Positions 51,379 to 61,619 are shown, counted from the first letter of the stretch. The stretch is 64,000 bases of DNA from Citrifermentans bremense (GCF_014218275.1 NZ_AP023213.1:3512001-3576000); one strand, 5' to 3'. Notes: a model not told the origin generated them from the sequence alone. Numbers and translations are program-made.

Positions 51379-52365
51379 TCACTGCCAGTTGACCGCCTCC
51401 ACCAGCAGGGGAGGCAGGTGCAGGTATCGGGTGCTGCTTCTTTTCACCTCGATGTCCTGGAATACCAGCCGGATCTGGTCCGGAGAAAGCCCCAGGACTT
51501 CCGCCACGCTTTCTGGCGCCACCCCGTGGTTCTTGGCGAAAAGGCAGAGATCCATCTCCTGGTAGGGAAGCGAGAAGTAGAACTCGTCCTGCCCCTGCGC
51601 CAGCGAGTAGGTGTCCGTGGTCGGCTCTCTGCGCCGGATCTCCTCGGGCACCCCTAGGTACTCGGCCAACTGGTACACCTGCGACTTGTACAGGTGCGCG
51701 ATCGGCTTGATGTCGGCGGCGCCGTCCCCAAGCTTCACGAAAAAGCCCTGGTCGTACTCCAGGCGGTTCGGGGTGCCGGCCACGGCGAAGTTGAGCCGGT
51801 CCGCGTGGTAGTACTCCAGCATCTTGCGGATGCGCTGCTTGAAGTTGGTGGCGGCGACGATCTGCAGGTACGGCTTGAAGGGGAGGCGGACGCGGGTCAC
51901 CGCCTCGCCCCGGTCCTGGGCCACGAGATAAAAGGAGGTGAAGCCGGGATGCTCCATGTTGTTGGTGATCACGATCTTCGACTTCCACCCCTCCCCGTAG
52001 TCCGGGAGCACCATCCGGACCGCCTCGTCGTACTTGCGGTAGCACCCCACCGCTTCCAGGGCTGCCGAGATCTCCTCGAGCACCGTCTCGATCCCGAGAG
52101 AGGAGGCGAGCTTGCCGCTTAGCCTCTGGCTCTCTTCGGACGAGAACCGTTCGGGCATCTCCAGGCCCACCACCCGCTCCTTGCCGATGGCCCTCACCGC
52201 GAGGGCCGCGGTGACGCTGCTGTCGATCCCCCCGGATAGCGCCACCACCAAGCCGCGCCGTTTCACCTGGGTCAGCATCAGCTCTCTCACCCTGGCGCAG
52301 ATCCGCTCCACTTCCCGTTCCGGGTCCAAGAGGAGCACTTCTTTGGAAAATTTGCCACGGTTCAT
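51379..52365 (-). CDS. NadE-like ATP-pyrophosphatase (NAD synthase family)
   Basis: 328 residues with P-loop LSGGIDSSVTAAL (about residue 45) and the NAD synthase block AGTPNRLEYDQGFFVKLGDGAADIKPIAHLYKSQVY. No glutaminase domain. The C-terminus has a long extension (FSLPYQEMDLCLFAKNHGVAPESVAEVL). The setting between an ACP and an acyl-AMP ligase is not that of NAD biosynthesis, and it may amidate a different substrate. True NadE cannot be excluded. Confidence 0.75.
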   Translation of the reverse strand: MNRGKFSKEVLLLDPEREVERICARVRELMLTQVKRRGLVVALSGGIDSSVTAALAVRAIGKERVVGLEMPERFSSEESQRLSGKLASSLGIETVLEEISAALEAVGCYRKYDEAVRMVLPDYGEGWKSKIVITNNMEHPGFTSFYLVAQDRGEAVTRVRLPFKPYLQIVAATNFKQRIRKMLEYYHADRLNFAVAGTPNRLEYDQGFFVKLGDGAADIKPIAHLYKSQVYQLAEYLGVPEEIRRREPTTDTYSLAQGQDEFYFSLPYQEMDLCLFAKNHGVAPESVAEVLGLSPDQIRLVFQDIEVKRSSTRYLHLPPLLVEAVNWQ

Positions 52366-52407
52366 ATGGTCACCCTTTTCACCTTTTTCTCAGTCTCCCC
52401 AGCATCC

Positions 52408-53970
52408 CTAAAGCTTCGGGACGTCCAGGGGTGGAGCCTCCAGGCAGGCTGTGCGGTCTATCTTGCCGCTGGGGTATTTGGGCAAAGCGGCGACGAACCT
52501 GACCTCGGAGGGGATCTTGTGCCTGGGGAGCCTCGCCAGACAGCGGGAGAGGAGCAGTTTGTCGCTTGGGTTCTCCTGGAGCGGCACCGCGACCGCCACC
52601 AGCCTTTTCCCCAAAAGGTGATCATCCACGCCCAGCACCGCCACCTCCAGGAGTTCGCCGGTCGCCATCAGCGCGTCCTCGATCTCCTGGGGGTCCAGGC
52701 GGTGCCCTCCCACCTTGAGCAGATGGTCCTTCCTGCCGGTGACGTAGAGGTAGCCGTCCGCGTCGCGGTACCCCATGTCGCCGGTGTGGTAGCCGTTGCC
52801 GTCGAGGACCTTCTCGGTGGCCGTGGGGTCGTTCCAGTACCCCAGCATGATGTTAGGTCCCGAGGCCACCAGTTCGCCGACCTCACCCTCGGCTACGTCC
52901 TCCCCTCTTTCGTCAAGAACCCGGACGGTCACTCCCGGTATGGCCCTGCCGATGGAATCGATCTTCTCCACCAGCAGTTCCGGCTCCACATAAGTGAGCC
53001 GGGCCGCGGCCTCGGTGGCTCCGTACATGATGTAGAGCCTTGTGTGCGGCGGGAGGGTCTCCAGGAGCCTCTGCTTGATCTCACGCGCCATGTGCCCTCC
53101 GGCCTGGGTGCAGTAGCGCAGTGCAGGGAGCTTGTCCCGGAAAGCCGCCAGCGGCGACCGATGCAGCAGATAGGCGTAGGTCGAGGGGACCCCTGAAAAC
53201 CCGGTCACCCCCTCCCGCGCCATCTGCCGTATCACCGGCGCACTGTAGGCAAATTCGTTGTTGACGACCACGGTCCCCCCTACCGCCACGTGCGTGTTCA
53301 GAAGGGATTTACCCATCACGTAGAAAAAGGGGAGCACCACCATCTGGACGTCGTTCTCGTTCAAGCCGAGGTACTGGATGATGGAGCAGGTGTTGCTGAC
53401 GATATTGCGGTGGGAGAGCATCACCCCCTTTGGGGTGCCGGTAGACCCGGAGGTGTAGACGATGCTGGCGAGGGTGGGGGCGTTGGTGGCCAGGCCGTGG
53501 TCGGCAAGCTCGGCGTCGTGCACGACCTCGTCCCAGGCAAAGACCCTGGCGCTCCGGTGTGAAAAGGAGCGGCTCGGGTCCTTGATCAGCAGGAGCCGGG
53601 CCCCGAAGGTGTCGCTGTCGATGCTATGCAGAAGCTGCTCCCCTTCGCTGCCGCAGATCACGGCTGCGGGGTGCAGTTCAGCCAGGAGTTCGCCGAGCCC
53701 CTCCGGGCGCAGCTCGCAGTTCAAAGGGACCGCGACCGCCCCCGCCTTGAGGATGCCGTAGTAGCTCGCCAGGTACTCGATGCCGTTTCTAAGCAGCATG
53801 ACTACCCGCTCGCCGGCAAGGACACCCTCGTCGATGAGCCAACCGGCAACCCGGTTGGCGCGGCTGTTTACCTGGCGGTAGGTGACGCGCAGATCGCCCT
53901 GCACCAGGGCCACCTTGTCCGGACGGATCCTCGCGCTGTTTTCCAATAGGTTGTGTACCGCAGGCTCCAT
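52408..53970 (-). CDS. AMP-forming acyl/aminoacyl ligase
   Basis: 520 residues, AAGGAG upstream. ANL superfamily: P-loop YTSGSTGTPKGVMLSHRN (A3), MYGATEAAARLTYVEPE (A5), YHTGDMGYRDADGYLYVTGRKDHLLKVGG (A7-A8), KYPSGKIDRTACL (A10 lysine). Like DltA or exosortase-associated ligases. It should load the ACP at 51046. Followed 14 bases upstream by the AsnB-like remnant. Confidence 0.88.
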   Translation of the reverse strand: MEPAVHNLLENSARIRPDKVALVQGDLRVTYRQVNSRANRVAGWLIDEGVLAGERVVMLLRNGIEYLASYYGILKAGAVAVPLNCELRPEGLGELLAELHPAAVICGSEGEQLLHSIDSDTFGARLLLIKDPSRSFSHRSARVFAWDEVVHDAELADHGLATNAPTLASIVYTSGSTGTPKGVMLSHRNIVSNTCSIIQYLGLNENDVQMVVLPFFYVMGKSLLNTHVAVGGTVVVNNEFAYSAPVIRQMAREGVTGFSGVPSTYAYLLHRSPLAAFRDKLPALRYCTQAGGHMAREIKQRLLETLPPHTRLYIMYGATEAAARLTYVEPELLVEKIDSIGRAIPGVTVRVLDERGEDVAEGEVGELVASGPNIMLGYWNDPTATEKVLDGNGYHTGDMGYRDADGYLYVTGRKDHLLKVGGHRLDPQEIEDALMATGELLEVAVLGVDDHLLGKRLVAVAVPLQENPSDKLLLSRCLARLPRHKIPSEVRFVAALPKYPSGKIDRTACLEAPPLDVPKL

Positions 53971-53984
53971 ACCTGACTCCTTTT

Positions 53985-54869
53985 TCAGATGCGTCCGTAC
54001 CGCACCAGGTCCGGCTCCACAACCGGACTGCGCCGCAACGATGCACCGGCGATGAACTGCCGGTGCAGTATCTGCGTTGAGAGTGCGCCGATGAGCGCCA
54101 TGTTCTCGAACTCGCCGACGGTACCGGGGGGAGCCCCCTTGACCTTGGCATAGAGGCGGCGGATCTTGTCGACGTTGAAATAACCGTTTTCCTTGAGGCT
54201 TCGCTCCGAAAGCGACTCGTCCACGTAATCGGGGGGCGCGCCCCCCCGGAACAGTTCGCTGATCGGAGCCCGGTAGGGGTGCTTCCCCCTTCTGGCGATC
54301 GCCTCCGGCAGCATCCCCCGGAAGGCGTGCCTCAAAAGGAACTTCTCATTGAGCCCCCGCACCTTCCATTTGGCCGGAAGGCGGAAGGCGAAATCGACCA
54401 CCCGGTAATCCAGAAATGGGTGACGCATCTCGACGGAGTGGGCCATGGCTACCCGGTCCCCCTGCGAGGAGAGCAGGAAATTGGAGAGGAAGATCTCCAT
54501 CTCCAGCACCTGGGCCCGGGACAAGAGGTCCCGGCGCAGGAAACTCTCCGGGAGCCACCGGGCGAGTTCCTCCAGCGGCCGGTATTGCGACAGGAGGGCC
54601 AGGCACTCCGGCGCCAGGAAACCGAGGTTGCGCTCTCCGGCGTGCCAGCGGACCGCATGGGAGAAAAAGGGCTCCTGCATCTGCTCCCGGGATACAGCGA
54701 AGAAGCCCTGCAGGAAGCTGCGGCCGCGGCCCGGGTTTTTGAAGATGTAGGGATAAAGCCGCTCCAGAAGCAGCGGACGCCGCGCGGAGTCCGGACATCT
54801 CCCCCAGTAGTCGCGGATCTTCGCCTCCTTGAAGGAGGTTGCCATGCTTCCGGAAACGAGCATTGTCAT
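53985..54869 (-). pseudogene. Truncated asparagine synthetase B (C-terminal part only)
   Basis: An open frame of up to 294 codons. From about FKEAKIRDYWGRCPDSARRP on it aligns with the C-terminal half of glutamine-hydrolysing AsnB (FLSNFLLSSQGDRVAMAHSVEMRHPFLDYRVVDFAF, KFLLRHAFRGMLPEAIARR). The N-terminal glutaminase (Cys2 Ntn) and the synthetase P-loop SGGxDS are both missing. The homology begins exactly at an imperfect palindrome (54824-54838), where the divergent GT2 begins. No good ribosome-binding site precedes any start. I read it as a remnant of a broken gene of the ACP/AMP-ligase cluster. A short functional protein is less likely. Confidence 0.7.
54824..54838. other. 15-bp imperfect palindrome at AsnB break
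   Basis: CCTCCTT-G-AAGGAGG, arms perfectly complementary. It lies exactly where AsnB homology ends and supplies the AAGGAGG ribosome-binding site of the divergent GT2. A possible deletion or rearrangement junction. Confidence 0.6.
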
Positions 54870-55614
54870 CGCCGCCTACAACGAAGAACAGAGACTGCCG
54901 GCATCGCTTGGAAAGATCCAGGCCTACCTCGCCGAGAAGCAACATGAGGCGGAGGTGGTGGTGGTCGACGACGGCAGCACCGACGCCACCGCTTCGCTGG
55001 TGCGGGAGATGGCCCAGCGGATGCCGGGGCTCAGACTGATCAGTTACCCCAAAAACCGCGGCAAGGGATACGCCCTCAGGCAGGGGGTGCAGGCGTCCCG
55101 GGGGAAGCTGGTGCTGGTGAGCGACGCAGACCTTTCCACCCCGATCGAGGAACTGGAGACCCTGAAAAAGCTCCTCGCCGCGCGCAGCCACCAGATCGCC
55201 ATCGGCTCCCGCGCCCTGCCGCAAAGCGAGGTGGTGCAGGCCCAGCCCCCCTGGCGCCGCGGCATGGGACGGCTTTTCAACAAGGCGGTCCGACTCCTCG
55301 TCACTGACGAATTCAGCGACACCCAGTGCGGTTTCAAGCTCTTCCATGGGGAGGTCGCACGCAAGCTCTTCGGACAGGCGCGCATCGACCGCTTCGCCTA
55401 CGACGTGGAGATCCTGGCCCTGGCCAGGCGCCACGGCTACAGCGTCGCCGAGGTCCCGATCCAGTGGAAAAACTGCGCCGCCTCGAAAGTGAACCCCGCG
55501 CTGGACTCGCTGCAGATGCTGGGCGACCTGGTCAAGATCCGGCTCAGCGTCGGCCGGCAACAGGACGGATTGATTCCGCTGGAAAAGCTTCGTTCCGGTT
55601 CGCTCACCCCCTGA
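54844..55614 (+). CDS. GT2 glycosyltransferase, DPG-synthase/ALG5-like
   Basis: 256 residues from ATG 54844, AAGGAGG five bases upstream. GT-A motifs TSIVIAAYNEEQRL, VVVVDDGSTDATA, LVSDADLSTPIEEL and GSRALPQSE, with QCGFKLFHGEVAR and AYDVEILALARRHGYSV, typical of dolichyl-phosphate glucosyltransferase-like enzymes. Divergent from the AsnB remnant, to which its start is joined. Makes a lipid-phosphate sugar, probably for surface glycan. A GC-rich hairpin follows. Confidence 0.82.
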   Translation: MLPETSIVIAAYNEEQRLPASLGKIQAYLAEKQHEAEVVVVDDGSTDATASLVREMAQRMPGLRLISYPKNRGKGYALRQGVQASRGKLVLVSDADLSTPIEELETLKKLLAARSHQIAIGSRALPQSEVVQAQPPWRRGMGRLFNKAVRLLVTDEFSDTQCGFKLFHGEVARKLFGQARIDRFAYDVEILALARRHGYSVAEVPIQWKNCAASKVNPALDSLQMLGDLVKIRLSVGRQQDGLIPLEKLRSGSLTP

Positions 55615-55634
55615 CCGGCCGCCACGCAGGTAAC

Positions 55635-55660
55635 CGGCGCCGGGGTTTTGCCCGGCGCCG
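55635..55660 (+). terminator. GC-rich hairpin after GT2
   Basis: CGGCGCCGGG (55635-55644) pairs with CCCGGCGCCG (55651-55660) with loop GTTTTG, 20 bases after the stop. No T-run, so perhaps a weak terminator. Confidence 0.5.
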
Positions 55661-55912
55661 CCCCTCCTTCCCCCAGGCAGTCCCACCGCCTTCTCCTGCG
55701 CATCCCCACCTCCCGTGTCCTTCGTGTTTCGTCCCAGCGGTCCCCCAGGCACCCCCACTGTCTTCTCCCGTTCGCGCGCGGGTTGAGCGCGCTTCGCCCC
55801 CCTTCAGCCCCCCCATTCCCATATGTTTTCCACGGATTTATCGACCCTGAGACTGCTGTCCAGGGCGCCCCGTCGACCGTTGCACAACGGATAGGAGAAA
55901 ACGAAAACCCAT

Positions 55913-55939
55913 TAAAGTTCTCGCCTCGCTTGCCGAAGA
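55913..55939 (+). promoter_or_regulatory. Sigma-28 (FliA) promoter candidate for che operon
   Basis: TAAAGTTC, 11 bases, GCCGAAGA against the consensus TAAAGTTT-N11-GCCGATAA: only two mismatches. It lies about 80 bases before the first gene. Supports co-regulation with flagellar late genes. Confidence 0.65.
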
Positions 55940-56020
55940 AGAAAATATAAAACAACGGTTGTATATATGGAATACAAAACGGCAACAATAATCATGTGTT
56001 CGTAAGTCCAGTGGAGATCA

Positions 56021-56341
56021 ATGGAATCGAGCGAAATAGTATTTGTTAATGACAGTCATGTCACGTTCAAGGGGGCCTGTTCCCGGGAGGAGGCCTTGGC
56101 GCTCCACCAGGCGCTCGTTTGCCGGCTGAACGAGCTTGTCGAGCAGAAATTTGAAACCGTCGAACTGGACCTCCGCCAGGTGGACCACATCGACGCCTGC
56201 GGCTGCCAGCTGCTGGCCCTGTTCCTGGAGCATCTCAGGCGGCACGGCATCATGCCCGCCGTCTGTCTGGGACCGGAAGTCGCAGCCGAAATATCCCTTC
56301 TTGGCTTTTCAGAAACGTTCTCTGTTTTGCCCTCCCTTTAA
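56021..56341 (+). CDS. STAS-domain protein with altered phosphosite
   Basis: 106 residues, GGAG upstream. STAS fold: FVNDSHVTFKGAC, ELDLRQVDHIDACGCQLLALFLEHLR, VCLGPEVAAEISLLGFSETF. The usual phospho-serine of anti-sigma-factor antagonists (DSSG) is Ala (D58-A59-C60-G61), so classical regulation by serine phosphorylation is unlikely. First gene of the che operon, 55 bases before cheA. STAS proteins at this place are known in deltaproteobacterial che clusters; role unclear. Confidence 0.8.
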   Translation: MESSEIVFVNDSHVTFKGACSREEALALHQALVCRLNELVEQKFETVELDLRQVDHIDACGCQLLALFLEHLRRHGIMPAVCLGPEVAAEISLLGFSETFSVLPSL

Positions 56342-56396
56342 CCAACGAACCTCGGGGACTCCCGGTTTAGACGACGAAGCAGGCAAGGAATCCAGC

Positions 56397-58448
56397 ATGA
56401 CCACTCCAACAGGTGGAAACGACAGTATCGATCTCAAACGCTTCAACCAGGTCTTCTTCGAGGAATGCGCCGAGAACCTGGCCGAGATGGAGCAGATCCT
56501 CATCGCTTTGGGGGACCGCGAGCCCGACCACGAGCAGTTGAACGCCATCTTCCGCGCCGCCCACTCCATCAAGGGGGGGGCCGGGATCTTCGGCTTCGAG
56601 GACATGACCGTGGTGACCCACGTCATGGAGTCGCTGCTCGACCTCTTGAGAAACCACGAGATCCCCTTCCGGCCGGAGATGATCGACCTGTTCCTGGAAG
56701 CCGGCGACGTCATATCGATGCAGCTTGCCGGGCACCGGGAAGGAAAGCCGGTATCCCAGGAGGCGATCGACCAGGTGCGGGCCAAGCTGCAGCAACTGGC
56801 GGCGCCGGCATCGAAAGGCGGCGACGTCCGCCAAGCCCCGACGGAAACGGCGCGGGCGCAGGATGCTTCCCCCCTCCCCGTCCGCTACCGGCTCACCTTT
56901 TCCCCGGACCCGGAGATCTTCCACCGCGGCATCCGCATGGAGAGCATCGTCTCCGAGCTCTCTGAACTCGCCCTGGCTGGCGAATTCCACTGCCGCGCCT
57001 TCTTGGCCGAGACACCGGAGCTGGAAGATCTCGACCCGATGCGCTGCGTCACGCACTGGGAGTTCACCCTCGTTTCGCAGGCGGGGAGAGAGAAGCTCGT
57101 CGAGGCCTTCATGTTCGTCGCCGAGGAGGAGCAACTGCAGATCGAGGAGCTCCCCTGGCAGGAGCGGCGCGGGGAGGACGCAAAGGAGGACGCTCCCGGG
57201 ACCGTCGCCCCCGCCCCCCCGGGCAGGCGAGCCTACGACAGCAACGAGATGGCCCCCGGCGCCTTCGGACGGCGCGGAACCGAAACCGAGTCCTCGATCC
57301 GGGTGAACGTGGGGAAGGTTGACCAGCTGATCAACCAGGTGGGGGAGCTCCTGATCACGCAGGCCATGCTGGCGCAGATAGCGGTCGGGCTCGACCCGAT
57401 GCTGCACCAGGCGCTGCAGAGGGGGCTGGCGCAACTGGAGCGGAACACCCGCGACCTGCAGGGGAGCGTGATGTCGATACGGCTCGTCCCCATCAGCGTG
57501 GTCTTCAGCCGCTTCCCCCGGCTGGTGCGCGAACTGGCCGCGAAACTCGGCAAGCAGGTCGAGTTCAAGACCACCGGCGAGGGGACCGAGCTGGACCGGG
57601 GGCTGATCGAGAAGATCGCCGACCCGCTCACCCACCTGGTGAGAAACGCGCTGGACCACGGCCTGGAGACGCCGCAAGCGCGCCTTGCCGCCGGAAAGGA
57701 GCCGACCGGGACCCTGCAGCTTAGAGCCTCTCAGGTGGGTGGAAGGATCGTCGTCGACGTGATCGACGACGGCGCGGGGCTGAACCGCGGCCGCATCCTC
57801 GCCAAGGCGCAGGAACGGGGGATCCCCTGCTCCGACTCCATGCACGACGACGAGGTGTGGCAGCTCATCTTCGCCCCGGGCTTCTCCACCGCCGAGGAAG
57901 TGACCGACCTTTCCGGGCGCGGCGTCGGGATGGACGTGGTGCTGAAGAACGTGCAGTCGATCGGGGGGCGGGTCCAGATCGCCTCCGAGGCCGGGGCGGG
58001 GGCGCGCTTCACCATAAGCCTCCCGCTCACCCTCGCCATACTGGAAGGGCTCACCGTCGCGGTGGGGGGGGAGAAATTCATCATCCCCATCAACGTGGTG
58101 ATTGAATCGCTGCAGCCAAAGCCCGACCAGTTAAAAACGGTGAACGGCAGGCAGGTGGTCCAGGTGCGGGGCGAATACCTCCCCATCATCAGGCTGCACC
58201 GGCTGTTCAACCTGGAACCGGAGGTGCAGGAGCCCGAGCGCGGAATACTGGTGCTGGTCGAAGGGGACGGAGAGCGGGGAGCAATCCTCGTGGACCGGCT
58301 TCTGGACGAGCAGCAGGTGGTGGTGAAGAGCATAGAAACCAATTTCAGGCGGGTCGAGGGGAGCGCGGGGGCGACCATCTTAGGGGACGGGCGCGTGGCG
58401 CTGATCCTGGACCTGACCGAATTGTTCCAGATGCACAAGAAGTCCTAG
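56397..58448 (+). CDS. cheA: Chemotaxis histidine kinase CheA
   Basis: 683 residues from ATG 56397, AAGGA upstream. HPt domain with H56 ([16 protein letters not shown]), a second small domain about 160-275 ([17 protein letters not shown] ... LQIEELPW), dimerisation domain ([20 protein letters not shown]), HATPase ([13 protein letters not shown] box, DDGAGLN G1, [10 protein letters not shown]2) and C-terminal CheW-like P5 ([21 protein letters not shown]). Complete. No CheY in the operon, so its target is encoded elsewhere. Confidence 0.95.
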   Translation: MTTPTGGNDSIDLKRFNQVFFEECAENLAEMEQILIALGDREPDHEQLNAIFRAAHSIKGGAGIFGFEDMTVVTHVMESLLDLLRNHEIPFRPEMIDLFLEAGDVISMQLAGHREGKPVSQEAIDQVRAKLQQLAAPASKGGDVRQAPTETARAQDASPLPVRYRLTFSPDPEIFHRGIRMESIVSELSELALAGEFHCRAFLAETPELEDLDPMRCVTHWEFTLVSQAGREKLVEAFMFVAEEEQLQIEELPWQERRGEDAKEDAPGTVAPAPPGRRAYDSNEMAPGAFGRRGTETESSIRVNVGKVDQLINQVGELLITQAMLAQIAVGLDPMLHQALQRGLAQLERNTRDLQGSVMSIRLVPISVVFSRFPRLVRELAAKLGKQVEFKTTGEGTELDRGLIEKIADPLTHLVRNALDHGLETPQARLAAGKEPTGTLQLRASQVGGRIVVDVIDDGAGLNRGRILAKAQERGIPCSDSMHDDEVWQLIFAPGFSTAEEVTDLSGRGVGMDVVLKNVQSIGGRVQIASEAGAGARFTISLPLTLAILEGLTVAVGGEKFIIPINVVIESLQPKPDQLKTVNGRQVVQVRGEYLPIIRLHRLFNLEPEVQEPERGILVLVEGDGERGAILVDRLLDEQQVVVKSIETNFRRVEGSAGATILGDGRVALILDLTELFQMHKKS

Positions 58449-58469
58449 GAGAAAGGAGGCAGGAAAAAC

Positions 58470-58994
58470 ATGCAGACAGCTCACGGCAGCGTCGAGCAGG
58501 AGACACGGTTGGAGGGGTCGTCGGAGTACCTCACCTTCACCCTGGGAAGCGAGAGCTACGGGATCGACATCCTGAAGGTCCAGGAGATCAGGGGGTACGA
58601 CTGCGTCACCCGGATCGCCAACACCCCTTCCTTCATCAAGGGGGTGATCAACCTGCGCGGGGTGATCGTGCCGATCGTGGACCTGCGCATCAAGTTCAAC
58701 GTGGGAGAGGCCACCTACCACGAGTTCACCGTGGTGATCATCATCAACGTGCTGGGCAAGGTGGTGGGGATCGTGGTGGACGGCGTCTCCGACGTGGTGG
58801 CGCTCCCGGCGCAAAGCATCAAGCCGCCGCCGGAACTCGGCGCCGCCCTCGACACCCGCTACATCACGGGGCTTGGGACATTGAACGACGAGATGCTGAT
58901 CCTGGTGGACATCGAGAAGCTGATCGGCAGCGAGGAGCTGCAGATCGTGGAACAAAGCGCGGAAAACACTCAAAAAGAGGTGGTGAACATATGA
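58470..58994 (+). CDS. cheW: Chemotaxis coupling protein CheW
   Basis: 174 residues, AGGAGG-like site upstream. SH3-like CheW fold with [33 protein letters not shown]-like and [19 protein letters not shown] core motifs. Links CheA with the MCP whose start overlaps its stop (ATGA, 58991-58994). Confidence 0.95.
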   Translation: MQTAHGSVEQETRLEGSSEYLTFTLGSESYGIDILKVQEIRGYDCVTRIANTPSFIKGVINLRGVIVPIVDLRIKFNVGEATYHEFTVVIIINVLGKVVGIVVDGVSDVVALPAQSIKPPPELGAALDTRYITGLGTLNDEMLILVDIEKLIGSEELQIVEQSAENTQKEVVNI

Positions 58995-60736
58995 AGACAA
59001 CGGCATTCAAAGACTGGAAAATATTGACCAAGATCCTCAGCATCTCCGTGGCGACCATCGTGATGATGGTGCTGGGGGTGATGTTCTACGTGCTCCCCTT
59101 CGTGCAGAACAAGCTGATGGCGGAGAAAATCGACGCAACCAAGGCAGTAGTGGACGTGGCCTACGACGTCCTGACCAACAACTACAACGCCTACAAGGCG
59201 GGGGCGAAGACCCTGGAGCAGGCCCAGGCCGACGCTCTGAAGCAGATCGGCGAGATGCGCTACCAGGGGAACGAGTACTTCTGGGTCAACGACCTCGACA
59301 CCAAGGTGCTGATGCACCCCATCAGGCCGGAGATGATCGGCAAGACCCAGTACGACAACAAGGACCCCAACGGCAAGAAGCTCTACGTCGAGTTCGTCAA
59401 CGTCTGCAAGGAGAAGGGCGAAGGGGTGGTGGACTACATGTGGGCCAAGCCGGGCTCCACGGTCCCGGTCCCGAAGATCTCCTACGTGATGCTGATGAAG
59501 GAGTGGGGCTGGATCGTGGGAAGCGGCATCTACGTCGACAACGTCACCGCCGAGATGAACAAGATGAAGTGGCAGATCATCGGCGCGACCTTCGGGCTCT
59601 CCGTTTTGATCTTCGCCTTCGCCTGGTTCGTGGCGAGGAAGATCAAGGAGGCGCTGGACCTGGCCATCGCCGCTTCCAAGCGGATCGCCTCGGGGGATCT
59701 CACCGCCCACATCGAGGTCAAGAGCAAGGATGAGACCGGGGAGCTTTTGACCTCGCTCTCAGAGATGAACGAGGGGCTCGCCCGGATCGTCGGGGAGGTG
59801 AGAAACGGCGCCGAATCGATCGCCACGGCGACCGAGGAGATAGCGGCAGGAAACGCCGACCTCTCGCAGCGGACCGAGGAGCAGGCAAGCGCCCTGGAGG
59901 AGACCGCCTCCAGCATGGAGGAGCTCACCTCCACGGTGAAGCAGAACGCCGACAACGCCCAGGCCGCGAACCAACTCGCCATCAACGCCAGCGGCGTGGC
60001 GGTCAAGGGGGGCGAGGTGATCAACCGCGTGGTGACCACCATGGAGTCGATCACCGACAGCTCCAAGAAGATCTCCGACATCATCGGGGTCATCGATGGC
60101 ATCGCCTTCCAGACCAACATCCTCGCTTTGAACGCCGCGGTCGAGGCGGCGCGCGCAGGCGAACAGGGGAGAGGCTTCGCCGTGGTCGCGGCAGAGGTGA
60201 GGAGTCTCGCGCAGAGAAGCGCCGCGGCGGCCAAGGAGATCAAGGCCCTGATCGAGGACTCGGTCGGCAAGGTTGAGGACGGCAGCCGCCTGGTCGAGGA
60301 AGCCGGGCGCACCACCCAGGACATCGTCACCAGCATCAAGAGGGTGACCGACATCATGGCGGAGATCTCGGCGGCGTCACTGGAGCAGTCAAGCGGCATC
60401 GAGCAGGTGAACACGGCGATCACCCAGATGGACGACGTGACCCAGCAGAACGCGGCCCTGGTGGAGGAGGCCGCGGCCGCGGCGGAATCGCTTGAAGAGC
60501 AGGCCCAGCAGCTGGTGCAGGTGGTGGCCCGCTTCACCCTGGAAAGCTCGCCTAAAGCACAGGCTCCCGCGGAGCGAAAGTCCGCTCAGGGCTCCGCGCA
60601 AAGGCAGAAGGCCCCCGAGAAAAAAGGAAGGGCGCTCACCGCGGCGGGGGTGAAGCCGAGGGAACAGCGTCCGGTCAAGGCGGCTGCGGCAGCGGCAGAA
60701 GCGGCCGAGCTCGACGATGACTGGAAGGAATTCTGA
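58991..60736 (+). CDS. Methyl-accepting chemotaxis protein with single Cache domain
   Basis: 581 residues. Membrane helix about 12-34, periplasmic sCache_2-type sensor ([29 protein letters not shown]), second helix about 195-215, HAMP, then the methyl-accepting and signalling hairpin ([35 protein letters not shown]). The C-terminus has an Ala/Pro-rich flexible linker ending DDWKEF, a WXXF-type docking site for CheR/CheB. Translation coupled with cheW. Ligand is likely a small organic acid, inferred from the Cache type. Confidence 0.93.
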   Translation: MKTTAFKDWKILTKILSISVATIVMMVLGVMFYVLPFVQNKLMAEKIDATKAVVDVAYDVLTNNYNAYKAGAKTLEQAQADALKQIGEMRYQGNEYFWVNDLDTKVLMHPIRPEMIGKTQYDNKDPNGKKLYVEFVNVCKEKGEGVVDYMWAKPGSTVPVPKISYVMLMKEWGWIVGSGIYVDNVTAEMNKMKWQIIGATFGLSVLIFAFAWFVARKIKEALDLAIAASKRIASGDLTAHIEVKSKDETGELLTSLSEMNEGLARIVGEVRNGAESIATATEEIAAGNADLSQRTEEQASALEETASSMEELTSTVKQNADNAQAANQLAINASGVAVKGGEVINRVVTTMESITDSSKKISDIIGVIDGIAFQTNILALNAAVEAARAGEQGRGFAVVAAEVRSLAQRSAAAAKEIKALIEDSVGKVEDGSRLVEEAGRTTQDIVTSIKRVTDIMAEISAASLEQSSGIEQVNTAITQMDDVTQQNAALVEEAAAAAESLEEQAQQLVQVVARFTLESSPKAQAPAERKSAQGSAQRQKAPEKKGRALTAAGVKPREQRPVKAAAAAAEAAELDDDWKEF

Positions 60737-60756
60737 GACCGCAGCGTGAACATAGC

Positions 60757-61608
60757 GTGGAGCGGCGCTTGTCGGGAGGGGGGTTCGCCTCCCTCCCGGA
60801 CGCGTTCCACTACGAGCTTACCGGCGACGACTTCGCCCGCGTGCGCGGGCTCATCTACCGCATGGCCGGGATCTCGCTGGCGCCGGGGAAGTTCGACATG
60901 GTCTACAGCCGCCTGGCGCGCAGGCTGCGCGTGCGCGGGCTCGATTCCTTCGCGCAGTACCTGAGGTTGGTGGAGATGGGGGACGAGGAGGAGTCGGAGG
61001 CGTTCATCAACGCCCTCACCACCAACATGACCTCGTTCTTCCGGGAGCCGCACCACTTCCGGATGCTGGCGGAGCGCCTGCAAAAGCGCCGCGGCCGCCC
61101 AGTCTCCATCTGGAGCTGCGCCTCCTCCAGCGGCGAGGAACCGTACTCTATCGCCATGACGGCGCTGGAAACGCTCGACGACCCGTCGGGGCTCGAGATC
61201 CTCGCGACCGACATCGACACCGCGGTTCTTTCCAAGGCGAGGCAGGGGGTCTACCCCATGGACCAGCTTGCCAAGGTGCCGCTGCACCTGCGCAAGCGCT
61301 TCTTCCTCAGGGGGGAGGGAAAAAACGACGGGTTCGCCCGCGTGAAGGACGAGCTGCGGCAGGCGGTTTTCTTTAAGCGATTGAACCTTCTGGACGATAA
61401 GTGGCCAGTGTACGGAAAGTTCGACTTCGTCTTCTGCCGCAACGTCATGATCTACTTCGACAGGGAGACCCAGCACGCGATCCTCAACAAGATCGCGCGG
61501 GTGCTGAACCCCGACGGGCTGCTCTTCGTCGGGCACTCGGAAAGTTTCCATCACACCCAGGAGCTGTTCAGGCTCTGCGGCACCACGGCTTACGCGCTTA
61601 GGGGATGA
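60757..61608 (+). CDS. cheR: Chemotaxis methyltransferase CheR
   Basis: 283 residues from GTG 60757; the start is uncertain because no good ribosome-binding site is visible. CheR N-terminal helical domain (FARVRGLIYRMAGISL) and SAM domain (IWSCASSSGEEPYSIAM, LATDIDTAVLSKARQGVYP, FCRNVMIYFD). Methylates the MCP's glutamates. TGA overlaps the first possible ATG of cheD. Confidence 0.92.
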   Translation: MERRLSGGGFASLPDAFHYELTGDDFARVRGLIYRMAGISLAPGKFDMVYSRLARRLRVRGLDSFAQYLRLVEMGDEEESEAFINALTTNMTSFFREPHHFRMLAERLQKRRGRPVSIWSCASSSGEEPYSIAMTALETLDDPSGLEILATDIDTAVLSKARQGVYPMDQLAKVPLHLRKRFFLRGEGKNDGFARVKDELRQAVFFKRLNLLDDKWPVYGKFDFVFCRNVMIYFDRETQHAILNKIARVLNPDGLLFVGHSESFHHTQELFRLCGTTAYALRG

Positions 61609-61619
61609 AGGGAGAAGCG

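Larger units (their letters stand above)
55615..56020. other. Intergenic region with hairpin and sigma-28 promoter
   Basis: 406 bases. Starts with the hairpin 55635-55660, then C-rich sequence with no gene I support, then an AT-rich part carrying the sigma-28-type promoter at 55913-55939. Confidence 0.5.

Noticed and set aside
51379-52365. Calling this gene simply nadE
   Set aside because: Motifs fit the family, but its place between an ACP and an acyl-AMP ligase leaves the substrate open, so no gene symbol was given.
53985-54869. Frameshift rather than truncation as the cause of the short AsnB
   Set aside because: No AsnB N-terminal coding is recognisable in any frame beyond 54840; the space is occupied by an intact divergent GT2.
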